NCBI RefSeq assembly: GCF_019375555.1
Contig: NZ_JAHXDN010000005.1
Location: 310,001 to 374,000 of the forward strand
Reading direction: 5' to 3'
Source: Roseobacter insulae
GTDB taxonomy: Bacteria; Pseudomonadota; Alphaproteobacteria; Rhodobacterales; Rhodobacteraceae
DNA length: 64,000 nucleotides
Shown here: positions 48,067 through 56,935 of the stretch, in pieces
How positions within the stretch are numbered: the stretch's first letter is position 1
Layout of the letters: each line of letters begins with the position of its first letter
Notes under the pieces: generated by a model
What the model saw: the letters and a program-made list of their open reading frames with translations, nothing else
Database searches by the model: none
Told to the model about the DNA's origin: nothing
Translations under genes and position numbers: made by a program

Positions 48067-48254
48067 GATTCTGACAATCGCGCAAAAGGGGCAAGCAAGC
48101 TGCGCTGTCCAATTGGGACGGTCCAAACTTGCAGTTCGCTAACTCAAGCAGGCGTTGCGGTGCGGCCCACCAGAACCGAAGTTCGCCGCAAGCGCAAAAG
48201 GCCGCTTTAGATGGCGGGGCTGATTGGTTCGGATAGCCTCCAACAGAAAGTGGC

Positions 48255-48935
48255 TTAACTTCCGTTCAGTTCATCAAGCTGATGCTGAATGTCGCGTGCG
48301 AGCAACTCAGACAACCGAACCATGCTGTTTAGGCGCTCGAGGCGCTCTCGAAGCTTTTCTCTTTCCTCCTCGACACTCCGCTCACTGCTGGCGCGCTGAT
48401 CTTCGAGTTGATGAATCACTCTTACGATTGGTAGGTCGTGTGCCCCAGCATCAGAAGCGAGTTCGATCCACTCTTTTAGTTTTCCAGAAGTCTCATTAGC
48501 CACGCGATCGAAGCACATCTGGATTAGAAGCCGGGCACTGTAGTCAATTCCCCTCGATAGCTTCAGCCATTCCTTTGCTGATTGAGGCAAACCCGAACTA
48601 TCTGCAACTTCCTGAGCTCGCGTCTGATAGAAGTAAACGCGCTCGTCAGGATCCAAGGCTCTAATGGTCTCAACGATAGGCTCCAGGTCGCGAAACGGTC
48701 TGGTCGCAGTTGGAGCAGAGAGTATGTGCTCCCATAGCTCAAAGATAGCTGTCCTACATTCCTGTTGTGCCGCGCTCGCGTCGTCCTCAGTTTCTTGCTC
48801 AGCTTCGGCAATTAGCTGGGCCAAATGATGGGCCATCCAGCGCCCTAGCGTATCGCAGCTCTGATCGAGCTCCAGTTCTTGGACGATCCTTTTCCCAAGT
48901 TCGATTATGTTCTTATTTTGTTCGGAATGTTCCAT
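48255..48935 (-). CDS. Coiled-coil partner of the Avs-like NTPase
   Basis: 226 residues, family not recognised, fully helical by eye and acidic. The C-terminal ~50 residues (VIHQLEDQRASSERSVEEER, KLRERLERLNSM) have a heptad pattern of a coiled coil. The ATG lies 23 bases inside the 3' end of the 2086-residue NTPase gene, so it is co-translated with it. It could be a regulator, adaptor or immunity-type partner of the NTPase. No catalytic motif is seen. Confidence 0.75.
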   Translation of the reverse strand: MEHSEQNKNIIELGKRIVQELELDQSCDTLGRWMAHHLAQLIAEAEQETEDDASAAQQECRTAIFELWEHILSAPTATRPFRDLEPIVETIRALDPDERVYFYQTRAQEVADSSGLPQSAKEWLKLSRGIDYSARLLIQMCFDRVANETSGKLKEWIELASDAGAHDLPIVRVIHQLEDQRASSERSVEEEREKLRERLERLNSMVRLSELLARDIQHQLDELNGS

Positions 48936-51900
48936 CGGAGCCCATGGTTAGAATGAGTGTGTATGGTTGCATGTAAGTCCCTATCGATCTTTCGCGGTTT
49001 CGATAGGAGTCTCTCCTGAACTCCCGTTCAACCTGAACTTCAAAAACAAGTTCTCGATCTAGCCGCTCTAAACACGTCAAGAGCGCTTCACGTTGTATCT
49101 CGAGACGAGAGCCCGTCTCTGCGGTCCGGAATTCCCGTTCTCGTTCCTTTCTACCCCATGTGAGCGATCTGAACTGAACTCCATCTGGATCAGAACGATT
49201 GTGCCAGACACGACATTCGCTGTCTGAAGACAGATCGAACTCATCGCAAAGCCAACTCGCCGGACGAATACTTGGAAAATGGACGACCCCAGCCCACGAG
49301 TCATACTCGTCAATTCCTTCACTACTTGAATTCGTCGCGACCCAGCCTTGGAGCCGGAACGCCCCCGCATTGATCTCCAGTTCATCGCCCGCTGGCGGAA
49401 TGCGATAATCCATTGGATTAGTGGCAGTCTGCAACGCTCGAACCAGCGATCCTGACCGCTCTGGTGAGACAAGTGCGGAAGATATACGGACGAACTGCTC
49501 TCTGTCTCCGGAGACTTCCCTCCAGCTGCCCCAAATCGGAATGAAGTCTTGATGCTCTATTTGACTTAGCAAAACGTCCTTCGATACCGAAGTTGGCCAA
49601 TCATCTGTTTCTTCGGTGTCTTTCCAATTAGGCCAAGAGGGAGGCTTTGGATCGCGACGATCAGCCAACCATTTGCCGTCGGAACGGGTGATCCAATGTC
49701 GTTGGAGCCAGTCTTCAAGTCGATCATCATAGTCTGGGTTTTCCAGTACTGGAAGTTCATTGATCAGAGCACCAGCGACCTCCATCATCGCGTGATATGC
49801 GTGATAGAAGCTTAGGCTCTCAACTCGCGGATAACTTCCGTGGGAGTGATGAGTTTTCATGTCTCGATAATAGCCCCGTTTACCTCGCGGGTCTTCAACC
49901 CAAGCCCCGGTCGCTGCTGATTTCCATTTGTTTCGAATAACATTCAGAATGCGACGTTCGATTTCCTTCTGCGAAATTCCAAAAACCCGCCCCAAGGGAC
50001 TGAACCAATATTGAGGCAAGTCAAGGCCGAAGTAATATCGGTCATCTTCATTTAGTGGCTTGCTTTGGTTCGTTAGTTCAGTACCCGTGTCCTGCTTTGA
50101 GACTGGGGCAAAATTGGACGTATTGATTCCCTGCAACCTAGCAACCTCTTTCTCATCAAGCGTCGCAATACCGTTCTTGTTCAACAACAACGCGCATTGA
50201 GCGGCGAACCCGCGTATGATTGCATGGGTCACCGCTGGCGAGCAGGAGCCTAGGATGAACTCTACCAATTCTTGGGGGATACTGTGGCCGGCATTGAGCG
50301 CTCGCCGAAGTGCGATCAATACCCACTGCTCAGCGGCATGTTGGTAGAACGGCAACGAGAGATCATAGAAAACGTTGGGTTGTTCGGCATTCGCCAGCCT
50401 TCCGAGAGCTCCTAAAACCTTGGTTTCACCGAAGCTGGCCAATAGACATACGACGTGCGCCGCTCGCCATCGGGTTGTTGCTTCAGGACTAGCCAAACTG
50501 GACCACAAGTAACCAGCCAAACCAGTTTTTGCGTCAGAAGGTGGGAACAGTTCCGGTCTCCATGCCCCATCTCCATCACTTTCATTCATTTCCTTCTCAA
50601 AGAGAGTCAAACCGTAGCTCAAGGTATCTTGTGCTTCTTGCGGTGAGATCTGAATTGCTATCAGCCCCACAAGGGTCAACAAGCGCTGCGAACCGAAAAG
50701 CTCCGGATGCTTCGCACTTTCGTCCACAACAAAGGCAAAAACCTCTGATGTCGATATTCCCGTCACTTCGGCAATGAATTCAAAGGGCAAAGGTTGGTAA
50801 TATCTACTCTTTGCTATCTCATAAAAATGGGTGCGGCACACCTCTTCTATGATTTCTCTTAGCGCTCGTCTGGCGCTTTGAAGCTTTTTCCAATCCTCAG
50901 GAAGCGCCTCCAATATACCTTTCACGTCATATAGGCTGATGTCTTTCATCAAGAACAGAGATTTCAGTGCGACGGCCTCTTCCCCGATACTGATGCGTTC
51001 GAAAAACTGAGCAGAAAATGTCGACAAATAGTATGGGGGTTCGGAATCCCTAAATCGCTGATAACATATTGTGACGGTATCCGGATCATCGAACTGCAAT
51101 CCGAAGAAGATACGGTTCCAGTCCTTTTCTCCGCTTCTCTCGCCTGCTTCCGCGAAAACACTATTATTGTCGGATTTTGCTTCCCTACGCTTTGTCACGG
51201 ACAAATGTGCGCACAACTGTTCGACCGGCCAGCCATTTGACTGGCCAATTTTGACAAAGCTGCTGAGATGTGAAGATGAAACGCCCGAGACTAGGGCATA
51301 CTTGACTGTCTCATCAAAGATTCTTCGTAGGAGATGTTCACCCTCGCAAGATGCTAGCGCCGTCTCAAGCAGCTCGGGTGTTCGAGAGTGAATATCAAAT
51401 CCGATTGTGGATAGTTGCCCTAGATGGCTGATTTCCCCCATGTCAACCAGCTTCGACAACGCGATCGGTAGAACTCGCTCCTGCCACCCAAAATCTCGAT
51501 CTCTCCAGCGGCTAAGTATTGCGAGCGACGATGCAGGACAGAGCACAGTGATTGCCTCTACGGTACCTTCCCAGTCAAAGTACTTGTCGCGAGCGACGTA
51601 CTCATAGGCGACTTCGGCACCGCGAGAGACACGATATGCGAGTTCGGATTGGGGTGAATCTACCGTCGCTGATTGCTCTGACAGCTCTAAGATTGCTTTC
51701 CAATAGTCTAGGTGCTCTTGTCCTATCCTACCTGCGACTTCGACTGCTTGGTCAAAATAGCAATTCGCTTCTCTGGGATTTAGATCAAAGACAGAGCGGG
51801 CTATTTCGCAGAAGCCCTCAACTTTCTGCTCAGCCTCCATACGCTCGTTCTGGAGGATCTCGGCGGCTTCCACCGCAAAGTCTATCGCATAGCCTTTGAG

Positions 51901-54900
51901 CGGGTTCGAACTCGAACAGACACGTGCGAGCAGACACAGGTCGGGCGTGAACAACTGACGCTTTAAGCCGTTTTTCCACTCGATGAACCGAGACATGCAG
52001 GGAGCTGGGTCATCGATCCGAGAAAGGACCTGCACCCAGAGTCTCGATACTTCACCGGCAATATGGCGTCGATCACGATCTCGGTATTCTAGGTTCTTGT
52101 TATAGTCTTCGATACAGAGGCCTATTTGGTCGTCGAGTTGGTGTGTGTTTGCTTCACCAAGCTGGATGCTGGCCCAAAGCATATGCCACCGAAACACTGG
52201 TCCAACTTCGTCAAGAAACTCTCGCGCCTCTCTACTATGTACTTGCCGGTCCTTAGCCAGTTCTTCTCGAATTTCTGATTTTGCCAAGTCTTCCAACTTG
52301 ATGTTGTCGCCAGCTAGTTTGGCTCTGAGGCACTGAGCAGAAATTATGGTCGACTTCGGCTCGGATGAAAAATTGCTGAAGTAAGTTTTGGACGGATCAG
52401 GAATGTACTTCGTGAGCATGGTTGCAATAGCTGCACGGGAGGCGACGCCGTGATGGGCAGCAGCAAGTGCTACATCTCGTACGATTGATAGGAGCGGCTG
52501 CCTGTAGTCATGCTGATTCTCAAATTTTTTCAAACGTTTCGGCGAAGCAACTACACCGTTGAAGGCCCGCAGAACGGCGTCCTTCGGCGGGAACCGCTGT
52601 ACCTTCGACTGAGCTCGGGTTATTGCCAGCAGTATACAAAGGTTATCTTTTGCCGCCTTACTAATCTCGTCGAGGAGTTCGTAGCAGCCAAGATCAATTA
52701 GCTTCTCGGCAACAATAAGTCCCGCACGATAAGCCACGCTTTTTGGAGTCCAACCCTCAAGCTCCGCAACGAAGGCGGCGGCTCCGGCGACCTTCAATGA
52801 AGCGAGTGCTAGTGCGGCAATGTCACCATCCGACATCTCCTCCTTTTCACGTGCCTTTGGGTCGAGACCAGCCCATGCTTTCAGCCATCTCTTCGCAACG
52901 CGAAGAGTGTTTCTCGCTTCCGAGATTGTGCCTTCATTGCTTGCAAGTAGGGCTGCCTCGTAGGCGCGCTGGCCTCCATGCCAAGAAGTGGAGAATCCGT
53001 TGTTTGCGGCTATTTCGCGTACTTGATCGTCCGACAGAAAATGCGCCACCAGATCAACATTGTCTTGAAACAATTGCTGCTGACGATCGTCCCCTGCCGT
53101 CTCAATGCCAGCTTTCAATGACAACTTCGCTGCATCAGCCAAACGCTTGTCTCGGAGCGCCGCCTTGAGAGCAAACTGAAGTCTGCTGAGTGACGCCTGC
53201 CGCATTTCTGCTGGGGTGCCTTGAGGAAGCGCGGCCTCTGATAAGACCATGTCCACTAGGTCGTTGTATCGACCGGCTTCAAGCAGGAGTTGCGGTAGGG
53301 CTGATGCTACGTAGCTACTGCTCGTCGCAAGTGGCATGACCTTGTCGACAAAATCTGACATTTCCCGGCGGCTCGGTTTGTAGGTCTCCCGAAACCACGT
53401 CTCGGAAGGTTCATCTATGAACTGAACAGCATCAGACCGGATCTGTAGAGGGCGACCGATGTCCACGACGAAGCTCTTGATTGCGTCTTCTGGCAGGCCC
53501 GAAGCGAGCGATAGAACTTTGATTGGAACAAACGGTCTGAGCGCTGCCAACGCCTCGCAAAACAACTGAATCTGAGCTGACTCTGCGTTGGGCGATTGAT
53601 CTCTCAGTGTTGCAATCGATCGAGCGAACAACTGGCGGATAGTATCTTCAACCGTAGTTGCTGTGGGACCCAATGCCTCCAGGGCTTCACTCAGAGACGA
53701 AGTTGTTTCAAGTGCCGTTGCTTGAACCCTTGGATTTTGGGAAGTCAGCCTGTGAAATTCTAGCAAATCATGCCCGGACGCTTTCGGGTAGGTCTTGTTG
53801 AGAAACTGTTTTGTCTCCGCCTGTGAGAACGGCGCTAGTTCCAGCGTTTTGCAGTCTAGAGGCGGGGCGAGATATTCGGCGACACGGTGCGATCGGCTCA
53901 AACATACCAAAACAACGCCCTTGGGTAGGCTCTGCCTCAATAGATCACGAGGAAAACTCGTTCGTTCATCACACTCTTGCGCTGCCATCTGAGCATTGTC
54001 TGCAGCGTCGATCATTATGACGATTTTGGCGTGTGCGTTATCGACGGCAAGTACATCCATTGCCTGAGTCAGGCGGCGACTGAAAGCCCTCAAGTAATCC
54101 GCCGCATTTGCGAGGTTTGATGGGATAAGTGGGTGACACAAACCTCTTGCGGCCAATTCGTTGGCTATCTGACAGCATGCAACTTCGTGCCGATGTCTGG
54201 GGCTGATTGTGCTTCGGTATCCGCCGTTTCCGAAGCAATCGTACAGCACGACTTCACATTCGTCTTGCAGCCGGTTCGATACCCTGCGGGCAATCGCAGT
54301 TTTTCCGACGCCGCCACCAGCGTGAATTATGATTGGATCATGGGGCTCACTCAGAATAGCATCGACGAACTCATCCTCTTGCTCTCGAGGAAGCAGTTCA
54401 TCTGCCTCTTCGATAAGACATGGCGCAGGGAAGAGTTGCTCTTCGTCGGTCTTCAGAGCACGAAGGACATCTTCTTTTCTAATGGAGGGATTTCTAGCGC
54501 TTTCGGGCAACGCCTTCTTCGTTACCAACAGCAGAAGTTGGTCTGCCGAGTCTTGATCTGGACCAGGAAGATAACCCGTCAATTCTTGGTGCAGAATGCT
54601 TCGCTGTTCCCAATACCCATCCGTCGTATCGGCAATACTGAAATGCCCAAGGAAGTCGTATGCCGCTTCATCGTCAGCCGAAAGGTACCGTTTAATCTGC
54701 TGCCATTTTTTGGTGTCGCTCGGCAGAAGTTTTCTTGATTTGACCCTCTCCAACAAGGTGTGAACCCATTTAGCAACCGGGCGGTTTGTGAGAAACACAA
54801 ACTCCACTAGCTGCTTTTCTTGATCCTCGATGCCCGAAAGGAACGCGTGGTATCTTTTGTAAAAGCCCACCAAAGTCTTCTTGAGATCCCCTAGAACCCA

Positions 54901-55173
54901 AGGCTTTCCTGTATTCAGGGTAGAATGTTTGAGTTGGAGATATGTGACTTTGTTGCATTTGGAGAGCTCTTCGCTTCCAAAGTACTCAGCCACATCGATA
55001 ACTTCCTCGCCGCTTGCGTCGTTTAGCTCATTGGTTTCAGAGTCTGAAACACCTTCTATCGCGATTGCGACCAAATCCGATGCAGGCATCAGAAGGCGCA
55101 GACTACGTCTGGCGGCCCAGAGGTAGTGAAATTGGTCTCCGGCTCTACTGGGACGGACGGGATCAAGTCGCAT
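48913..55173 (-). CDS. Avs-like STAND NTPase with Cap4/DUF4297-like N-terminus
   Basis: 2086 residues. N-terminal domain (about 1-230): PSRAGDQFHYLWAARRSLRL, then VAIAIEGVSD (E40), IDVAEYFG (D60) and VTYLQLKHST (Q80-x-K82), the PD-(D/E)xK-type pattern of DUF4297/Cap4 nucleases. NTPase domain: P-loop HAGGGVGKTAIAR (K291), Walker B VIMIDAADNA, and CLSRSH as a likely sensor, the STAND layout. The remaining ~1600 residues are helical repeats suited to ligand recognition. This matches the size and order of Avs (AVAST) anti-phage proteins, which bind a phage protein, oligomerise and cleave DNA. Assignment to a specific Avs type is not possible by eye. An IS1182-family element sits about 170 bases upstream of the start. 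Confidence 0.82.
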   Translation of the reverse strand: MRLDPVRPSRAGDQFHYLWAARRSLRLLMPASDLVAIAIEGVSDSETNELNDASGEEVIDVAEYFGSEELSKCNKVTYLQLKHSTLNTGKPWVLGDLKKTLVGFYKRYHAFLSGIEDQEKQLVEFVFLTNRPVAKWVHTLLERVKSRKLLPSDTKKWQQIKRYLSADDEAAYDFLGHFSIADTTDGYWEQRSILHQELTGYLPGPDQDSADQLLLLVTKKALPESARNPSIRKEDVLRALKTDEEQLFPAPCLIEEADELLPREQEDEFVDAILSEPHDPIIIHAGGGVGKTAIARRVSNRLQDECEVVLYDCFGNGGYRSTISPRHRHEVACCQIANELAARGLCHPLIPSNLANAADYLRAFSRRLTQAMDVLAVDNAHAKIVIMIDAADNAQMAAQECDERTSFPRDLLRQSLPKGVVLVCLSRSHRVAEYLAPPLDCKTLELAPFSQAETKQFLNKTYPKASGHDLLEFHRLTSQNPRVQATALETTSSLSEALEALGPTATTVEDTIRQLFARSIATLRDQSPNAESAQIQLFCEALAALRPFVPIKVLSLASGLPEDAIKSFVVDIGRPLQIRSDAVQFIDEPSETWFRETYKPSRREMSDFVDKVMPLATSSSYVASALPQLLLEAGRYNDLVDMVLSEAALPQGTPAEMRQASLSRLQFALKAALRDKRLADAAKLSLKAGIETAGDDRQQQLFQDNVDLVAHFLSDDQVREIAANNGFSTSWHGGQRAYEAALLASNEGTISEARNTLRVAKRWLKAWAGLDPKAREKEEMSDGDIAALALASLKVAGAAAFVAELEGWTPKSVAYRAGLIVAEKLIDLGCYELLDEISKAAKDNLCILLAITRAQSKVQRFPPKDAVLRAFNGVVASPKRLKKFENQHDYRQPLLSIVRDVALAAAHHGVASRAAIATMLTKYIPDPSKTYFSNFSSEPKSTIISAQCLRAKLAGDNIKLEDLAKSEIREELAKDRQVHSREAREFLDEVGPVFRWHMLWASIQLGEANTHQLDDQIGLCIEDYNKNLEYRDRDRRHIAGEVSRLWVQVLSRIDDPAPCMSRFIEWKNGLKRQLFTPDLCLLARVCSSSNPLKGYAIDFAVEAAEILQNERMEAEQKVEGFCEIARSVFDLNPREANCYFDQAVEVAGRIGQEHLDYWKAILELSEQSATVDSPQSELAYRVSRGAEVAYEYVARDKYFDWEGTVEAITVLCPASSLAILSRWRDRDFGWQERVLPIALSKLVDMGEISHLGQLSTIGFDIHSRTPELLETALASCEGEHLLRRIFDETVKYALVSGVSSSHLSSFVKIGQSNGWPVEQLCAHLSVTKRREAKSDNNSVFAEAGERSGEKDWNRIFFGLQFDDPDTVTICYQRFRDSEPPYYLSTFSAQFFERISIGEEAVALKSLFLMKDISLYDVKGILEALPEDWKKLQSARRALREIIEEVCRTHFYEIAKSRYYQPLPFEFIAEVTGISTSEVFAFVVDESAKHPELFGSQRLLTLVGLIAIQISPQEAQDTLSYGLTLFEKEMNESDGDGAWRPELFPPSDAKTGLAGYLWSSLASPEATTRWRAAHVVCLLASFGETKVLGALGRLANAEQPNVFYDLSLPFYQHAAEQWVLIALRRALNAGHSIPQELVEFILGSCSPAVTHAIIRGFAAQCALLLNKNGIATLDEKEVARLQGINTSNFAPVSKQDTGTELTNQSKPLNEDDRYYFGLDLPQYWFSPLGRVFGISQKEIERRILNVIRNKWKSAATGAWVEDPRGKRGYYRDMKTHHSHGSYPRVESLSFYHAYHAMMEVAGALINELPVLENPDYDDRLEDWLQRHWITRSDGKWLADRRDPKPPSWPNWKDTEETDDWPTSVSKDVLLSQIEHQDFIPIWGSWREVSGDREQFVRISSALVSPERSGSLVRALQTATNPMDYRIPPAGDELEINAGAFRLQGWVATNSSSEGIDEYDSWAGVVHFPSIRPASWLCDEFDLSSDSECRVWHNRSDPDGVQFRSLTWGRKEREREFRTAETGSRLEIQREALLTCLERLDRELVFEVQVEREFRRDSYRNRERSIGTYMQPYTLILTMGSDGTFRTK

Positions 55174-55345
55174 ATTGAATTTTTCTAAATGCTGGAGGTT
55201 GCTGTTGCCTCGGCACTATATATTGAGAACGGCATTCAACAACATGGATTCATTCGTGAGAATTTTTCGCCCCTATTGTTCAACGTCAGCTTTCGCTAGG
55301 CTTTGAACTCGATATCGCTCGAGCAGCGAAGGTCGGCTTTCCGCC

Positions 55346-56878
55346 GATTCTGTGGAAAAACAACGTGTTGCTGGCGCAGAAAGTGGGGTTCTAAACGAGG
55401 CGCGAGCGCCTTTCTGATCAGGCTTTGCGCGTTTGCTGCGGTGCAGGAAAGATCTTGGCCAGTTTCCGGAGGTTCTGGGCGGTGGCGGCGAGGAGGAATT
55501 CGTCGTTTGCGCCGCATGGGCCGCGTAATCGGAGCCGTCCCAAGCCGAGGATGCGTTTGAGGTGGGCGAAGAGCATCTCGACCTTCTTCCTGAGCTTCAT
55601 CGAGATTTCGTATTGTTTGGTTTTGGCAATATTGCGGGCGACTTGTAGGGCATCTTCGTGTTCTTCACGGGTGATCTTGCGGCAGTCGGCCTTGGGGCAG
55701 CATTTGGGTTTGGACGGGCACGCCTGGCAGATATGTTTGAGGGCTTGATATTTGGCGACGCCTTTTCCGGTCGGACCGCGATAGGGATCGGAGTAATTCC
55801 GTCGGAACTGCTTCAGGGCTTCGCCCTCAGGACAGATATACTGATTGTTCTCGGCATCCCACTCGAAGTCAGCACGGGACCAAGTCCCATCAGTGCGGCC
55901 AGCCTTATCGATGACTGGAATGTGTGGCGCGATCTTACGGTCCACCAACCAACCGAGCATCGGGCCCGAGCCATAAGCTGTGTCAGCGATCAGTCGCTCA
56001 GGATGCAAATCGAACCTGGCCTTCACCCTTTCCAGCATCGTCTTGGTAGATCCCACTTCGGCCTGCCGGATCGACCGTGTCGCCTCGACATCAAGGATGA
56101 CACCGTGATCCGTGTCGATGAGATAATTCTCAGAATAGGCAAAGAATGCTGGACCCTTACGCGCTGCTGTCCACTGGCTTGCGGGGTCAGAGAATGATGT
56201 GAACTTGGGCTTTACATCACTGGCTGCGCCGAAGGCGGCCTCATCAAGCGTGTCGAGATACTCCTTCACAGCGCGTGGTGCAACTTCGACATCGATGCGC
56301 CCGGTGTCCCATTCGTCCTTGGATGCTGAGAATTGTTTGTTCGCGTCAGCCTCGATCAGGCTGGCATCGACAGCCATGCGCTGGCCGCTGGCTAGACCTT
56401 CAGCGATGCATTGCGCCACGGTCGTCTCGAACAAGTGGCGTAGCAACTCGCTCTCACGGAAACGGCCATGGCGGTTCTTTGAAAACGTCGAATGGTCAGG
56501 AACCCGGTCGTTCAGATCAAGACGGCAGAACCACCGATACGCCAGGTTCAGATGCACCTCTTCGCAGAGCCGACGTTCGGAACGGATGCCAAAGCAGTAG
56601 CCCACCAGCAGCATACGGATCAGCAGTTCCGGGTCGATGGAAGGACGACCCGTGTGGCTGTAGAACTCCCCTAGATGGGTCCGAATACTGCTCAGATCGA
56701 CGAAGCGATCAATCGAACGCAAAAGATGATCTTGAGGGACGTGATCTTCCAGCGAGAACTCATAGAACAGCGCTGCCTGTGCTTCCTGTCTCGGTCCCAT
56801 CATCGCCAATCCCTCCCTACAGGACGAATTGAATCAGCGACTTACCTCCCGATCAAGCTCGAGTTTTTCAACAGAATA
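55346..56878 (-). mobile_element. IS1182-family insertion sequence
   Basis: About 1.53 kb around one transposase gene. Imperfect inverted ends are ATTCTGTGGAAAAAC on the left (55347-55361) and, read inward, ATTCTGTTGAAAAAC on the right (56877-56863). The right end shares TGTTGAAAAACTCGA with the 222-bp elements at 20481 and 24496. I could not identify a target duplication. Confidence 0.75.
55418..56809 (-). CDS. IS1182-family transposase
   Basis: 463 residues, full length. The N-terminal DUF772 block (EFSLEDHVPQDHLLRSIDRF, GRPSIDPELLIRMLLVGYCF, RLCEEVHLNLAYRWFCRLDL, VPDHSTFSKNR) is followed by the DDE domain (MAVDASLIEAD, LIADTAYGSG, and the late glutamate near KKVEMLFAHLKRILGLGRLR). A CxxC cluster (HICQACPSKPKCCPKADC) is typical of the family. 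No stop or shift is visible, so the element may be active. Confidence 0.9.
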   Translation of the reverse strand: MAMMGPRQEAQAALFYEFSLEDHVPQDHLLRSIDRFVDLSSIRTHLGEFYSHTGRPSIDPELLIRMLLVGYCFGIRSERRLCEEVHLNLAYRWFCRLDLNDRVPDHSTFSKNRHGRFRESELLRHLFETTVAQCIAEGLASGQRMAVDASLIEADANKQFSASKDEWDTGRIDVEVAPRAVKEYLDTLDEAAFGAASDVKPKFTSFSDPASQWTAARKGPAFFAYSENYLIDTDHGVILDVEATRSIRQAEVGSTKTMLERVKARFDLHPERLIADTAYGSGPMLGWLVDRKIAPHIPVIDKAGRTDGTWSRADFEWDAENNQYICPEGEALKQFRRNYSDPYRGPTGKGVAKYQALKHICQACPSKPKCCPKADCRKITREEHEDALQVARNIAKTKQYEISMKLRKKVEMLFAHLKRILGLGRLRLRGPCGANDEFLLAATAQNLRKLAKIFPAPQQTRKA

Positions 56879-56935
56879 CGCCCTAACACATACTACGTTG
56901 CTCGCCTGCATAGCCTGGTCGCGCTGCTTTGCTCG

